Source: Limnanthes douglasii subsp. nivea (Eukaryota > Streptophyta > Magnoliopsida > Brassicales > Limnanthaceae). Taken from it: DNA of 64,000 nt. The translations under genes were made by a program, and so were the position numbers. The notes under the pieces are model-generated. The model was given only the letters and a program-made list of their open reading frames with translations. It made no database searches and had not been told where the DNA came from. This document shows positions 45,207 to 56,936 of this stretch, piece by piece (position 1 is the first letter of the stretch; each line of letters starts with the position of its first letter). The DNA is taken from NCBI GenBank assembly GCA_036936605.1, contig JAUPFV010000005.1:192508958-192572957 (forward strand), given 5' to 3'.

Positions 45207-45282
45207 AGCTTAATCCCCAACCAAATATTATTTAAATATAAAAAAAAAATTATAAAAATAATATTTGGTCGGGGATTAAGCT
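45207..45282. repeat. 27-bp stem-loop
   Basis: The arm AGCTTAATCCCCAACCAAAT (45207) pairs with ATTTGGTCGGGGATTAAGCT (ending 45282). The arms are 27 bp with one mismatch, and the loop is A/T-only, about 22 bp. It could be the core of a small inverted-repeat transposon or form a hairpin RNA. Confidence 0.75.
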
Positions 45283-45657
45283 GATTTGGGGTAGATGTAG
45301 CCGATTATTTTTGAAAAATTTGATCTATTATGTAGATAATTCAACATTTTTCTCTCTCCTATTTTTTGGTTTTTAAAAATGTCATATCTATTAAACCATA
45401 ACTCAAAAAATATCTAAAAAGACAATTAATTTTTTTAAAGACAGCAAAACTATATCCATGAAATATAACTTTTTTATAAAATATAATTTTTTTTTAGTTG
45501 CGGATTTACGTTTAAATTGTTACGATAATTATGTCTAATTTGGTTGCGAAAAAAGTAACTATTATTCTTTTTTTGGTTTAAAAAGAAATTGTTATTTAGT
45601 TGCAGAAATAAATGCAATGTGCTGCGAAAATAAGAATAAAATAGTTGGAATATAGAC

Positions 45658-46085
45658 TTTGGTTGCTAAATAAGTCTGATTGTGTGAAAAAAACAAAATA
45701 CATACTTATTTTGTGAAAAATAAGTGTTAATTGGGTGTGAAACAACTAATATTTTGTTAGTTGCAAAAATATATGCTATTTTTATGGTTATCGTTTTTTT
45801 TAAATGAAGTTGTGAAATTGCATGAAATTGTATTTCAAAAATAAGAAGAAAATAGTTACAAAAATAGGAATTTGGTTGCTAAATAAGTCTGATTGTGTGA
45901 AAAAACAAAAAAAAATGAAATTGTTTTTGTGAAAGTAAGTATTAATTCACTGTGAAACAACTATTTTTCTTGTAGTTGCAAAATTATGTGCATTTTGTGG
46001 TGAATTGTTTTTAATAAAAAAATAGAGTTGCGAAAAATAACGTGAAATTAGGTTAGTGTTAAAAAATAACTTGTTGTACATTTAC
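45658..46085. repeat. Direct duplication, period 213 bp, GTTGCGAAA-rich
   Basis: TTTGGTTGCTAAATAAGTCT starts at 45658 and 45871, and the following 200 bases match with indels. Shorter GTTGCGAAA/AGTTGCAAAA words recur through 45500-46150. Confidence 0.75.
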
Positions 46086-49000
46086 ATAATTACGTGTAAT
46101 TTGGTTGCAAAACAAAATTGTTGTTTAGTTGCGAAATTATGAATAAATTGCTTGCGAACGTAGCCTTGAAATATAAATTATCCAAACATATCATTCATGG
46201 ATTTCGTTTTGTTCGTCTTTAAAAGTAGAAATATATGTGTTTTTGTTTTTTTTTAAGTTAAGTTGGAGGTTAGAATTGACAATGGTCGAAAGTTAAAATT
46301 AACAATGTCAAAAGTTGTACGTGTTAGTGTATTTCTGGCGTATTGTTGAAATAGTTTATGTTACATGTGAGTTTTTTTTGTAAACTTAAAAATTTATGTG
46401 GTTATTGGTAATTTAATTTCTACCCTGATGATTATCGGCAACTTACCTTTTCAAACATATTCAAATTGAGCATTTTGGTTGAAAACTTGAATCTCTTAAC
46501 TAGACACCTAATATTTAGGTTAAAACTTGATAATGTAAGTTTTAATTTTCCATTTTAATATTTATAACTTGAATAATCAAATGTTTATTTAGTTTTTAGT
46601 CGAGAATCAAAGTTTTCCAGTTGAACATTCGAGTGACCATTTGATACCTCAACACATATTCGTTATAAATTTCTTAACATATTTCTGAATATATTAAATC
46701 GTAACAATTTTAACTCATCTTTTCAAGGTGAGTATTTTGATTATCTCAATTTTTTTTATAATTATTAAAGGTATGTTAGTTTTAATTAAGTTTTAAAAAG
46801 TTAGTTAAAGTTTATGACATATATTGAAAAAACAACATAAATTATAAATGACAAAGATATAGAAAAGTTTTGATCAAGTTTTTAACTATAATTATTAAGA
46901 AATATTGTTCATGCCGTTCATATTTTCATTGTTCGTAAAATATTTACATATTTGATCTCAACTTAGTTAATGTTTCAAAGCTAAAACAATGAAACGAGAA
47001 GAAGAAGAATATTTAATATTTTGGGGACATATTATGAATGCATTATCAGTTCGACTTTACGACCTCTACACTAATAAGGCAAAAATGCTAAAAATCTAGA
47101 CCGCCTCGTGTTCAAAATACAATGACTACAGAAACAACGCACCAATTGTTTTTAATATCTCAATACTTTGATTTTATGTTCATAGATTAAAAAATTACAT
47201 TATTTTTCAAACTTGCAAAAATAAATTAACATATATAACCTTGGGTCTTTAAAACTTATACTTCCCAGGAATACAGTTTTCAGAATAAAGATAATGATGA
47301 AAATATAATCAATAAAATCATTGTAGTATTAGTTAGGGAGATCAATTTTGTCAAAAATAATCAAGGTTAATTGTAAAATACATATTTGTTAATTCATGTT
47401 GCATATTACAAAACTCTTTTTAAGATTTTGAAATATAATCAACACATGGGAGTGTGAATAAGAAAAACATGTACAAGATTACGAGTTATGAAAACTTCAA
47501 ACTTACGTTTGTTAATGAAAATAAAATTACGTGTTTTAATATCATGTATGTTCTGGACATGGACATTGACCTAACTCTGAATAATCTATTAGTAAAATCC
47601 AAAATTATAGCACTGTAGAATTTGATAAATTAATTACGTTTTTTATTGAGCTAGACAATGAAAATAAAGTTTATTAATTAAAAAGATATAAATAAATGAT
47701 ATGATATAAATCTTGTCAAATAAAATTGATGCAACTTAAATTTGTAAGTAAATTTTTTTTCATACTAACATCCTTATATTTTTTTTGAGTTTTGTTTCTC
47801 AAGATATATATTGCATGTAGCTTTCTAACTATATCATCATTCAAGATTCAAATTGCAACAACTTTTACTCTTCGTTATATTCAATTCGCGTTTATATATG
47901 TACATAGGTCTATCATTTAGGAGCAAATATATCATAATTATCTCATTTAATCACTCATACCGATACTTTTTTATTTTCCAAAAGATTAATTGTTGTGGTA
48001 TATTCTTATTGGACATGTTGGAATAAGATTAAGCTCGAATTTAACTCATACTTTTAAACTATGTTTCTATATACCATAATAGAGTTGTGCATACATTTTA
48101 AATATTCACAAAAAGTTGGAATCAAGTTAAATTTCTATCCGCTTAACATTTTTTTCTCAAATACTCTTACTATCAAATTTGCAAACCCTAAAATTCAGTC
48201 AACACAGTATGACAATTATGGAAAAAATATCGTTTAAAATAATAACTCTCTTATGTTTCTTATTAAAATGACTACTCCTCCAATCCCTATGAAAAATATA
48301 CCTGAATAATTTGTTTTATGAACCCACTCATATGTAACCTTATATTTTACTATTTTTTAGTCGTAATCATTTCATTTTTATGGGAGAAGTGAATAATTGG
48401 AGTCTGAGATGGATTCGAACAAAATATTGTGCTAATAGAGTTGCAACACTTTCAAAAACGCCAAACAGTATATTTTTCATATATGTTAATAAGTTATAGC
48501 ACGAAGAACACATATGATTTGTTTGTCTATATTCTTATGATCTTTTCAATTTATAAAACAAAAGTGTAAATAGGAGTCCTCCATAATTATATATATATAT
48601 TACCCAAAAAAATTATATCACTTGTGCATATGGACTTCCAAAAAAAATAGGAATCAATTATTTTAACTAATTTTAAAAAAAAACATCATAAATATTTTGA
48701 CCTTAATAGTTTACATTTTCTCATAATATTAATATCCAATGCATTATTTAAAAGTTCCACCTTTTGAGAAAATTTGTAAGAGACATACACGTGATTGAGA
48801 TATAAATAGACCAATCCATTTAGCATGCCACTTTCTTTTATATTTTTCCAACCTATTTTTACCGTATAAATTGTATTTTTTTCTTGTTTCCAAAACCTAA
48901 ATATTTTTACGATTTTTAAGAAATTGATCTAGTTCGGTCATCTGATTTATTATAGCTCGAGGAAGTATAAGGTTCCATAAACCAAGTAACAATATGACGC

Positions 49001-51410
49001 TTATCAGTAATTTATTTGCTCATTGGAAAATAAGACCAAATCTCATACTATCGTCTCGTTTACTTTTATATTTTATAAAGTCTATTTAGACTTATTTAAT
49101 AATTACAACAAAATATGAGACCGTGAAATCTTTGTATTCTTTAGCAATTTTTTTCATATTTTTCAGAATTGACGGACTATTTTATATACATTTGAGATCT
49201 GAAACCAATAAAGGTTCCTTAATTTTGAATTTCCAACAAAACTTGTGTCATAATAACTTGATCATTCTCTTCACTTTTTGGATACCTAAAACTACTAAAA
49301 TAGTTTATAATTTTTTCTCCTGATATCCATTGAGTTTTATTATGGTTCATTAAAATGATATGGAACATATTATATCAAATTATCATCAAAGGTTTTTTGA
49401 TAGGTTGTATACATATAGCATGTAAATTAAAACTCTCTCAAGATCTATCTTGATTGAAGTTGGTTATCCTTTTAGAAATCACCACTTTGAGATCCATCCA
49501 ATAAATCTACTTCGTACATTTAATTAAACCCGATATAATTGCGATAATAATATACAATAATATGTAAAACTACAACTAAAATATTGAAGTGGTCAAACTC
49601 CAATATTAAATCCAATGCTCATCTTTACTATTTTGTTTTTGTTGACTAAAGATATAACGAGACTTGTTTAATTGAACTTATGACCAAATAAAAACGTATA
49701 ATGCGATATAAAATCAATAGCCCTCTTAATATTTCAAATAACTCAATTATAAAGTAGTGTCAAATCATTAAGATAAGCCAAAAGAGATCATTTATAGCTT
49801 TTATATGAAGTGAATATCCAATAGAAGGTTAATATTTAAGCATAATATTAAATATTTGTGACAATACCTCCACAAATATAACAAGAAAAGTAATAAAAAC
49901 ATTAATCTAATGATTTCACTTCCTTAGTAATTGGAACAAATCCCACAACTTTATGACTAATATAGATTACCCCGAATTACTAAGGTACCTCAGAATAAAA
50001 TCTATTAATATTTCCTTAAAATCAATTTTTATTATAACCCACAATATACAAACTTAATCCACTATATCATATGTTTTCTTGTGTCTAGTTTTATTATTGA
50101 ATTATATATTCTCATCTTTGTGTTCACGTGTTTAATAAATTATTTAAAATATATGATAGTAGCATGGATTGCCAGATTTTTTATAAACCTATGTCGTTCA
50201 TTTGAGATTAATTTAAAGAATATTTTGGGGAGTCATTTTTGATAAAACAACTGATGAAATAGTATAAAAGATTACATAAACTAATTGACCAATAATCCCT
50301 ATAACTTTTTGAATTAGTACGTTATGGGATTAACGTGGACAACATCATGTAAAACCTTACAGACCTACATTATTATATCTATATATGTCAAAAAATTGTT
50401 TTTACCTCAATTTGATTTGATTTATTTTATATTGTTATTGCATGAGAAATATATATTATACATTATTTCCATAAAAAATTCCATATCTAAAGTATTAGAC
50501 GTTGAAATTTTATTTGTATAGTAGTTCAACAATTTCTTCTAATTTGATTGATCATACTCAAACAAATTCCTTTATTAGTCTAAAGTCGATGTATTCACAT
50601 ACGTTAAGTTTTCAACTATGAAAGTTTTATGAAATAATTTTGAGTTTGTTTCACCTTCTATGAACCAATTCAAATTAGCTTTTTGTATATACAAAATTTC
50701 TTTTATGTCAATATTCTTAACATTTTTGTAAATTACAAAACGGATGCCTACCATACATGTGAATCATATGTTGAATAAAAAATTATTAGAAACCTTAATT
50801 ATGTACAAGTTTTTAGACTTAATTCATCATCATTTATGTGATCTTAGTGATACTTTAAACAAAAGGATTACAATATATTTTATAACTTTATCGATGAGTA
50901 TCATAATTTACTTATTTATCTTCTATGAAGCTTAAAATTGTAAGATTTTCAAACAGACAAATCCACCATTTCATTATAGTATTAAATCTGAAAATTTTAA
51001 AAATACTTATTGGTCGATAATAAATACACTAAATTATTACCTACAATCGAAAAATAGTGAAAAGATGTATTGCTCGATAACATTCATTAAAAATGAAAAA
51101 TAAATATTTATTTACCTTGTTTTTAACTTAAACCATATATTTTCCCTTGTTTATTTTAAGTTTATCCAACTTGTGTCATCATTTTTTGTTCTTTACTTTA
51201 GATATTTGTTTCAATTTGTGATTTATATCCATTTGTGTTAATAAACTATACAATATGATTTTTTGCATGATAATAAAGTTTAATTTTTCTAACTCAGCAT
51301 GTTTTGGCGGTTACATATATTTTATTAATTAAAAAATATCATAAAATAAATCATAAAGATAATAGTTATCATTTAATGAAGACACGAGAATGACATTTTT
51401 TTTATTTCAT
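46086..51410. other. 5.3-kb AT-rich stretch with nothing recognised
   Basis: Very AT-rich. All frames are under about 70 codons with biased composition, and no retroelement motif, tRNA or repeat stood out. Confidence 0.5.
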
Positions 51411-51590
51411 CAACACTCAAATATGATAATTTTATCTAAAAATGTCATAATTTTATTTTAAAATTGCACAAATATGATAATTTTTATCTAAAATGAATAC
51501 ATACACGATAAGTTTTAGTTAAAAATGACATGAATATGATAATTTTATATAAATATGGCATAATTTAATCTAAAAAGTATACATTTTAGA
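51411..51590. repeat. Imperfect short tandem repeats (ATATGATAATTTTATCTAAAA-like)
   Basis: About four degenerate units of 35-55 bp with core AATATGATAATTTTAT recur at about 51418, 51471, 51533. Low complexity. Confidence 0.5.
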
Positions 51591-53138
51591 TGTGATCTTG
51601 TGTCTAGCCAGTCCAGTGTATCTTGAAAGCTTGTGTATGTGTGTCAATGCAAACAACAAACCCCATCGCATAATGCGCCAAGAAAGTGAAAAAAGGTGCA
51701 AACATTGTCTTGGAAATATAACGTGACACAAGTTTATTGTTTACGGGTTCTATAACAACTCTCGAAAACAAATATACTGGCTCTCGCATCGTTGAAGATT
51801 ATAGCAAAAAGTGATACTTGATGTGAATTACAGAATCATGTGAACCATTAAGTTTAAAGTGTAAGTAGCGCCCCAAGTTGTTAGGATGAGGGAACGTCTT
51901 CTTGGATGTTAAGCATCGTCGCCCCCTAACCATGATCCTAAAAATGGAATATTTTGGGGCTGAATGTTGACTTCTCGTATGATTTGGTTAGTGGTTTTCC
52001 TAAAGTTGAGTTCTCAACGGCAAGTGCCACAACAAGCGGAGGTTGAAATATCTTTTCCTTTGATTTTGCCTTGCATTTTGTTGTGTATAAAATGGTAGAA
52101 TTATAAGTTTTTCCATGTATTACGACCCTAGGATATGCGAGATTACCTGCTAAATTTTAACATATCAATAAGAAAAAAAAATAACAAAGATTTCTTTATT
52201 TTTAGAATATAGTCATAATCAGGCGGTATATTGTGTCTAAGACTAAACACAAAAAACAAAAACACAAATACGATTTAAGCCTTTATTTTGTAATTAATTT
52301 TTTACTTCCAATTTATAACTTCTTATCCAGTTTACAAGTGCTTCAACACGCAAAGCAATGTCATTTTGGATGAGGATAACTGAAGATTACATATCAAAAC
52401 ATACCTTGCAGAAGGAAAACTATCTAAAATAAGGTCAAAATCAGACGTGTTAAAATCATTTCAACTAGATATGTATGGTTCGTCAAAACTTTGTATAGTC
52501 TGGCCTTACTAGAACTTTGCTTACAAATACAAAACCTTACATATAAAAATCCTCATACAAGGATCATATTGATCTACCATCACGACATACGCAAATGACT
52601 TTATCAAACTTTGCGACATATTTTTCAGGCGTGTGTTCCTCCACACTAAAGAATGATATTTGAGAAATCTTGGGTCAAACTGAGAGGGGCTATACATAAT
52701 TGAAGACAATATCAACACATAGAGCATCTTAAGTTCTTTAGTTCACAAAACTCAACACATAGTTTAAGCTACTACTATTAATACTACTTGTATATATAAT
52801 TTTTTTCTTTTTGAGGTACAATGTTTCCTACCTCTAGTGATGTAGGAGCTTTTAATAAGGTCTCTTTCATTTAAAAAATATATTTCATTTTTATATAAGG
52901 AAAAACAAACTAAGACTTCTCCATTGATTCTCTCGCAAGGACTATGAGGGCTATTAACGAGGTCATAAATTATAAAGGCTTAACTAATTAAGTTACAACC
53001 CACAAAATAAAGATTTAGGTTAAATTTGGACTTACAAAGGCTTGTGTAGGCTTTATAATTAAATCTGTAAGCAATTACGGCCTTGGACCAGAACATGAAC
53101 TTATAAAACTTAAAGCCAACACAATCTTAAGATCAGAG
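51591..53138. other. Non-coding stretch
   Basis: A small GC-richer patch at 51860-52040 has no recognisable coding pattern. The segment near 52910-52955 is related to 39330-39365. Confidence 0.45.
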
Positions 53139-53470
53139 TGTTGAAATAATTATGAACCGGTATGCTAAATATATATTTGATAATTATTTTAAGACAGTAA
53201 AATAATAAAAGTAATTGATTTAATTATATTGTATATAATTAACTGGGTATTGGGCCTATATGTTAAAAGTGTTATGTACTTATAAATGTGGTAATCAGAT
53301 TGAATTTGGACACTATAAAAGAGAGGATCCAAATCTCAACACTTAAGTGTGAACTAATAACTCAAAGACTAATTGATAAAAATACTTTAATGAGTTATGG
53401 ATTGTATACAACTAGAGTGTAAATGTATTTTCCTATTAAATGAATGACTTGGATTCAAGATCAGTAAAAT
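53139..53470 (+). repeat. Possible solo LTR
   Basis: Starts TGTTGAAATAATTATG, has a TATA box CACTATAAAAGAGAGG at about 53310, then a leader with repeated ACT-rich words. Lengths and layout fit a copia-type LTR, but no CA end with a target duplication was confirmed. Confidence 0.3.
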
Positions 53471-54720
53471 TTGAACAAAAATTATGGATAATAGCAACAA
53501 ACAAACATTAAATCTATAGTAAAAAATCATACAAATTATTTAATAATTTTTCGCGTTTGATAGATTAATTTGATGCAATTCAGTTAGTTATATTACAAAG
53601 AACCAAGATACTTACCCATATCTATAAATATAAATAAACCTCATATTTGAGAGTTTTCGATTATTAATCGGATTCTCTCATCTATTTCACCTTGATTTTA
53701 ATCTGATTAACGGTCTTAAAACTTATAAAAAAAAACCCACTAATTTTTTTGTTATTTTTATTTTTTAAGATATTTGACCATCGAAATTGAAAAAAAAAAC
53801 AAAACTACATTGCTGGTTATATCTTTTTAAACTTATAAATCACGTGCGTATTTTTTTTAATTTCTTCAAATTATTCTATAAAAACCTTTAATAATGCTCG
53901 TTCCATAGGAAATAAACAAATTATACGACGATAATTCTTATACTTTTACGTATAAATAAAGTATTGGTTTAGTAACATGTCAACGAAATCCGTAATATTG
54001 GTTTGTTTTTTTTTTTCTTCTTTTCTTCCTACATGTACTTTTTTTTTCTTCTAAAATTTGGACCTTTCCTTCTTAGATATACTTCTAATTCTTCTTTTTC
54101 TTTTATCGCCAATACGTAGTTACTTTCAGAATTATATTCAGGACAAGAATATACTCCTAAAAATTATTAAGAATCTGCATAATCAAATTTCTTTTGGTTA
54201 ATTACTCTGGTCGATTAAATATTTTAGTTACATTTATTTAATTTCTAAAATATAATGCAAAATAAATAAATTATAATCCTCATGTGATCTGTTTAGACGA
54301 TTAGACGAGTGCGTTAAAAAGAATTATACAATAAAATTGATTAGTAGGACCTAAATAAAATAAAGAGATAAGATGAGAGATTTTGTTGTTATTAAAATCC
54401 AAAAAAATTAATATAAAGAATGAACACACGGTCCAAACAAAGCCTAAATGCGAAAAGCAAAGCGTTAAGCATCTACTATTATCTATCAAAATTTATGATG
54501 CACATCCACAGAACAGAGCATACATAATAAAGGGAAGCCCCACGCTTTGTTTCTCATTCTCTCTCTACATTACAAATTATATACAGAGAGAAAGTATGTG
54601 TCGGTGATTTTGGATTCTTTCTTTCCAGTATCTTTTTTATTATTACAAAACTTACGTGTAACCTCATCTTGTTGACAAAAACAACCTCAGTAACACACAG
54701 AGCATGTAATTCTAAACATC
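53471..54720. other. Upstream region of the ERF gene, AT-rich
   Basis: T-rich runs at 54009 and 54038 and a pyrimidine tract near 54060-54110. No gene was recognised. It may contain distal promoter elements. Confidence 0.5.
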
Positions 54721-54721
54721 A

Positions 54722-54800
54722 CCTCTCCCCCTCCCTCTCTCTCTCTAACTTATTTTCTCTCTCTACAACTCCACGACCCTTATATAAATCGACGAAAGAC
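54722..54800 (+). promoter_or_regulatory. Core promoter of the ERF gene
   Basis: A CT-rich tract (CTCTCCCCCTCCCTCTCTCTC, 54724-54745 region) precedes the TATA box TATATAA at 54781-54787. The first ATG downstream is the CDS start at 54869, about 85 nt beyond the TATA, with no upstream ATG. Confidence 0.7.
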
Positions 54801-54868
54801 ACCATCTTGTAAAGTTTTAAAATAATTCTGAAGAGAAAGAGAGAATTTTGGAAACTGTTTTCGTTTTG

Positions 54869-55444
54869 ATGGAGGGCGGAGGTGCACACGTGGCGGCGGC
54901 GACGACGGTGAGGAAGAAAGAGAAACCCTACAAAGGGATAAGGATGAGGAAGTGGGGTAAATGGGTCGCTGAGATTAGAGAGCCAAATAAACGGTCAAGG
55001 ATTTGGCTCGGGTCGTACTCTACTCCTGAGGCTGCGGCTCGAGCTTACGACACGGCTGTGTTTTATTTAAGGGGACCCACGGCTCGGCTTAACTTTCCGG
55101 AGTTTTTATCTGGGGAAGAGCTATGCGTTCCCGCCGGAGATATGTCGGCGGCGTTCATTAGGAAGAAAGCCACCGAAGTTGGCGCACAAGTCGACGCGCT
55201 TGAAACTGCTCTTAACCCTAATAATCACCATCGGAATATCAATCATAATCATAATCATGATTATCTCGAACATCATCATAAACATCATTGTCGATTTCTT
55301 AATCGTAGTGTTAGCAGCGGCGGCGTCGGTCCTAAAGAGGAAGAGGAAGAAGAAGAGTTCAAGAGTTGCGGTGGTTTATTTGACCGGGTTGACTTAAACA
55401 AGTTGCCCGACCCGGAGTCAGATGATGACTGGGACAGGAATTAG
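54869..55444 (+). CDS. AP2/ERF transcriptional repressor, DREB A-5 subgroup (DEAR/RAP2.10-like)
   Basis: 191 residues, single exon, intact. The AP2 DNA-binding domain spans about residues 21-78 ([20 protein letters not shown] onward). Val33 and Glu38 correspond to the V14/E19 pair of DREB-type domains that bind DRE/CRT (GCCGAC-like) elements. The conserved extension [20 protein letters not shown] follows. The C-terminus has DLNKLP (175-180), a DLN-x-x-P EAR repression motif that recruits co-repressors, in a [10 protein letters not shown] context I recall from Arabidopsis RAP2.10 and relatives. Between them are a His/Asn-rich linker (about 116-143) and a Glu run (about 155-162). The family acts in the nucleus in cold, drought and defence responses. 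The start chosen is the first ATG; a TTG seven codons upstream is not a plausible plant start. Confidence 0.95.
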   Translation: MEGGGAHVAAATTVRKKEKPYKGIRMRKWGKWVAEIREPNKRSRIWLGSYSTPEAAARAYDTAVFYLRGPTARLNFPEFLSGEELCVPAGDMSAAFIRKKATEVGAQVDALETALNPNNHHRNINHNHNHDYLEHHHKHHCRFLNRSVSSGGVGPKEEEEEEEFKSCGGLFDRVDLNKLPDPESDDDWDRN

Positions 55445-55496
55445 ACAAAAGAACGAGAAACAAAAAGACAGGAGGAAGATATCTCTCTCCTATGAC

Positions 55497-55514
55497 ACTC
55501 TCTCTCTCTCTCTC
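55497..55514 (+). repeat. (CT)9 microsatellite in ERF 3' UTR
   Basis: About 50 nt after the stop codon; a likely polymorphic marker. Confidence 0.9.
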
Positions 55515-55668
55515 ACGGCGTCTGTTGCTAACATACGCTTATATTAGTCTTTTTCTTTTCTTTTTAATTAATAGTAGTAGTAGTAACTTTTATTTTTCCT
55601 TTGTTTATTTTTTGTCTATTACTTTTCTTATCCGGGTTTCAACTATTAAAATTTGCGGGGCTTTAGCT

Positions 55669-55690
55669 TAATAATAATAATAATAATAAA
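55669..55690 (+). repeat. (AAT)n microsatellite with AATAAA-like signals
   Basis: AATAATAATAATAATAATAAAA, probably near the ERF polyadenylation site. Confidence 0.75.
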
Positions 55691-56936
55691 AGTATTAAGT
55701 TGTATATTAGTAAGTGATTGTTTTTTATTTTATGCTTCGATAAAATTTATTAATTTCAAATTAAAAACCTATAATAAAATAACAATAAATAATAAAGTAA
55801 AAACATAAATGTCCTACTACACATATCCAAGCAGTTAGGCATGTTTGCTAACCACTAAAGCGTTAACTACTCAAACGATAAGCATAAGGTGTTTCAGTTT
55901 TGAGTTTGATAGAGAATTTATGCAAGTCTAGGTGGGTCCCATTTAGTGGATTTTGTTGCTTGTGATATTTTTTTATGTGATTTGACAATTGTGCCGACGT
56001 AACATTATTTACTTATAATACTCATTGTTTTGTATTTAATTAAATTAAAGCCCGGAGTTAATAATAATGTGTCTATTTTTTGGTATATTTTTATAGATAC
56101 TAATAATATCGAATGATTAATTAATTCATTTAAATATGGTATAATGCCTAAAAGTTTGTTTTAACGTAGATTCTTTCGTACTAATAAAAGAAAGTAAACG
56201 ATTAACGGTGTCCATTAAGTTCTAATTACTCTTTAGAGGACGGTTTAATGATGTAATAGAAATACTTAAAAAAAGAGCGATAGACCCACCCAAAGTGCAT
56301 TTTGTGTAGTGTGTTTCCAAACTTGGATGGAGACCACCACTTCTTCACTTTTGTCATTCTTACAAAATAAATATTACATTCAATGCATGCTTGCCTGCCA
56401 GAGAAGCAATTAAACCACTTGATAAAACTTTATATAATATTTATTTTGATGAAACTATATAAAGATTATATTTTAAATGAACAATTTCCACCATATATAG
56501 TATAGATCGCACCACATCACTGACCGAACCGACCGCACAGTCATTAATGAGTATGAGATTGGACCACAAAAAGACATGTCGGTGGAAACAAAATTTGGTA
56601 GAACAAGACAATGCCAAGGAAGAAATCTAGTTCGTCAAGTATGTTTCATGTACCAAGTTTTGCCAGCTACTGTACTAAGTTTAATTAGTCATTTTGGACC
56701 AGATGTAACAACATATAAATGCCTAGATTTCTTACTGATGATGTGAAGTATGCTAGTAAATGGTAGTAATTCCTATATTTTTTGAACAATGAAGGATTCA
56801 TATGATTAAAGATTTAATGTCCCTAACTGCTTCCATTTCTGTTACTACAAGAGAGGATGATATTGATGGTGTATATTTTACAACCATAAGCCAAACATTG
56901 TAGAGGGCTTTTGAGGCTCATCCAAACTCGAACCTT
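55691..56936. other. Intergenic spacer between the convergent host genes
   Basis: No gene or transposon motif was recognised. It probably holds both 3' UTR ends. Confidence 0.55.

Noticed and set aside
53139..53470. Full-length copia element starting at the possible solo LTR
   Set aside because: No PBS, gag or pol motif follows.
43620..54300. Many short frames in the AT-rich region
   Set aside because: All are short, lack motifs and have the composition expected by chance.
54848..54868. Upstream TTG start for the ERF, seven codons before the ATG
   Set aside because: Plants start at ATG; no family member has this extension as far as I recall, and the ATG at 54869 is the first in the transcript.
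55179..55397. Overlapping frame in the ERF with long Ile runs
   Set aside because: A shadow of the His/Asn-rich repeat read in another frame.
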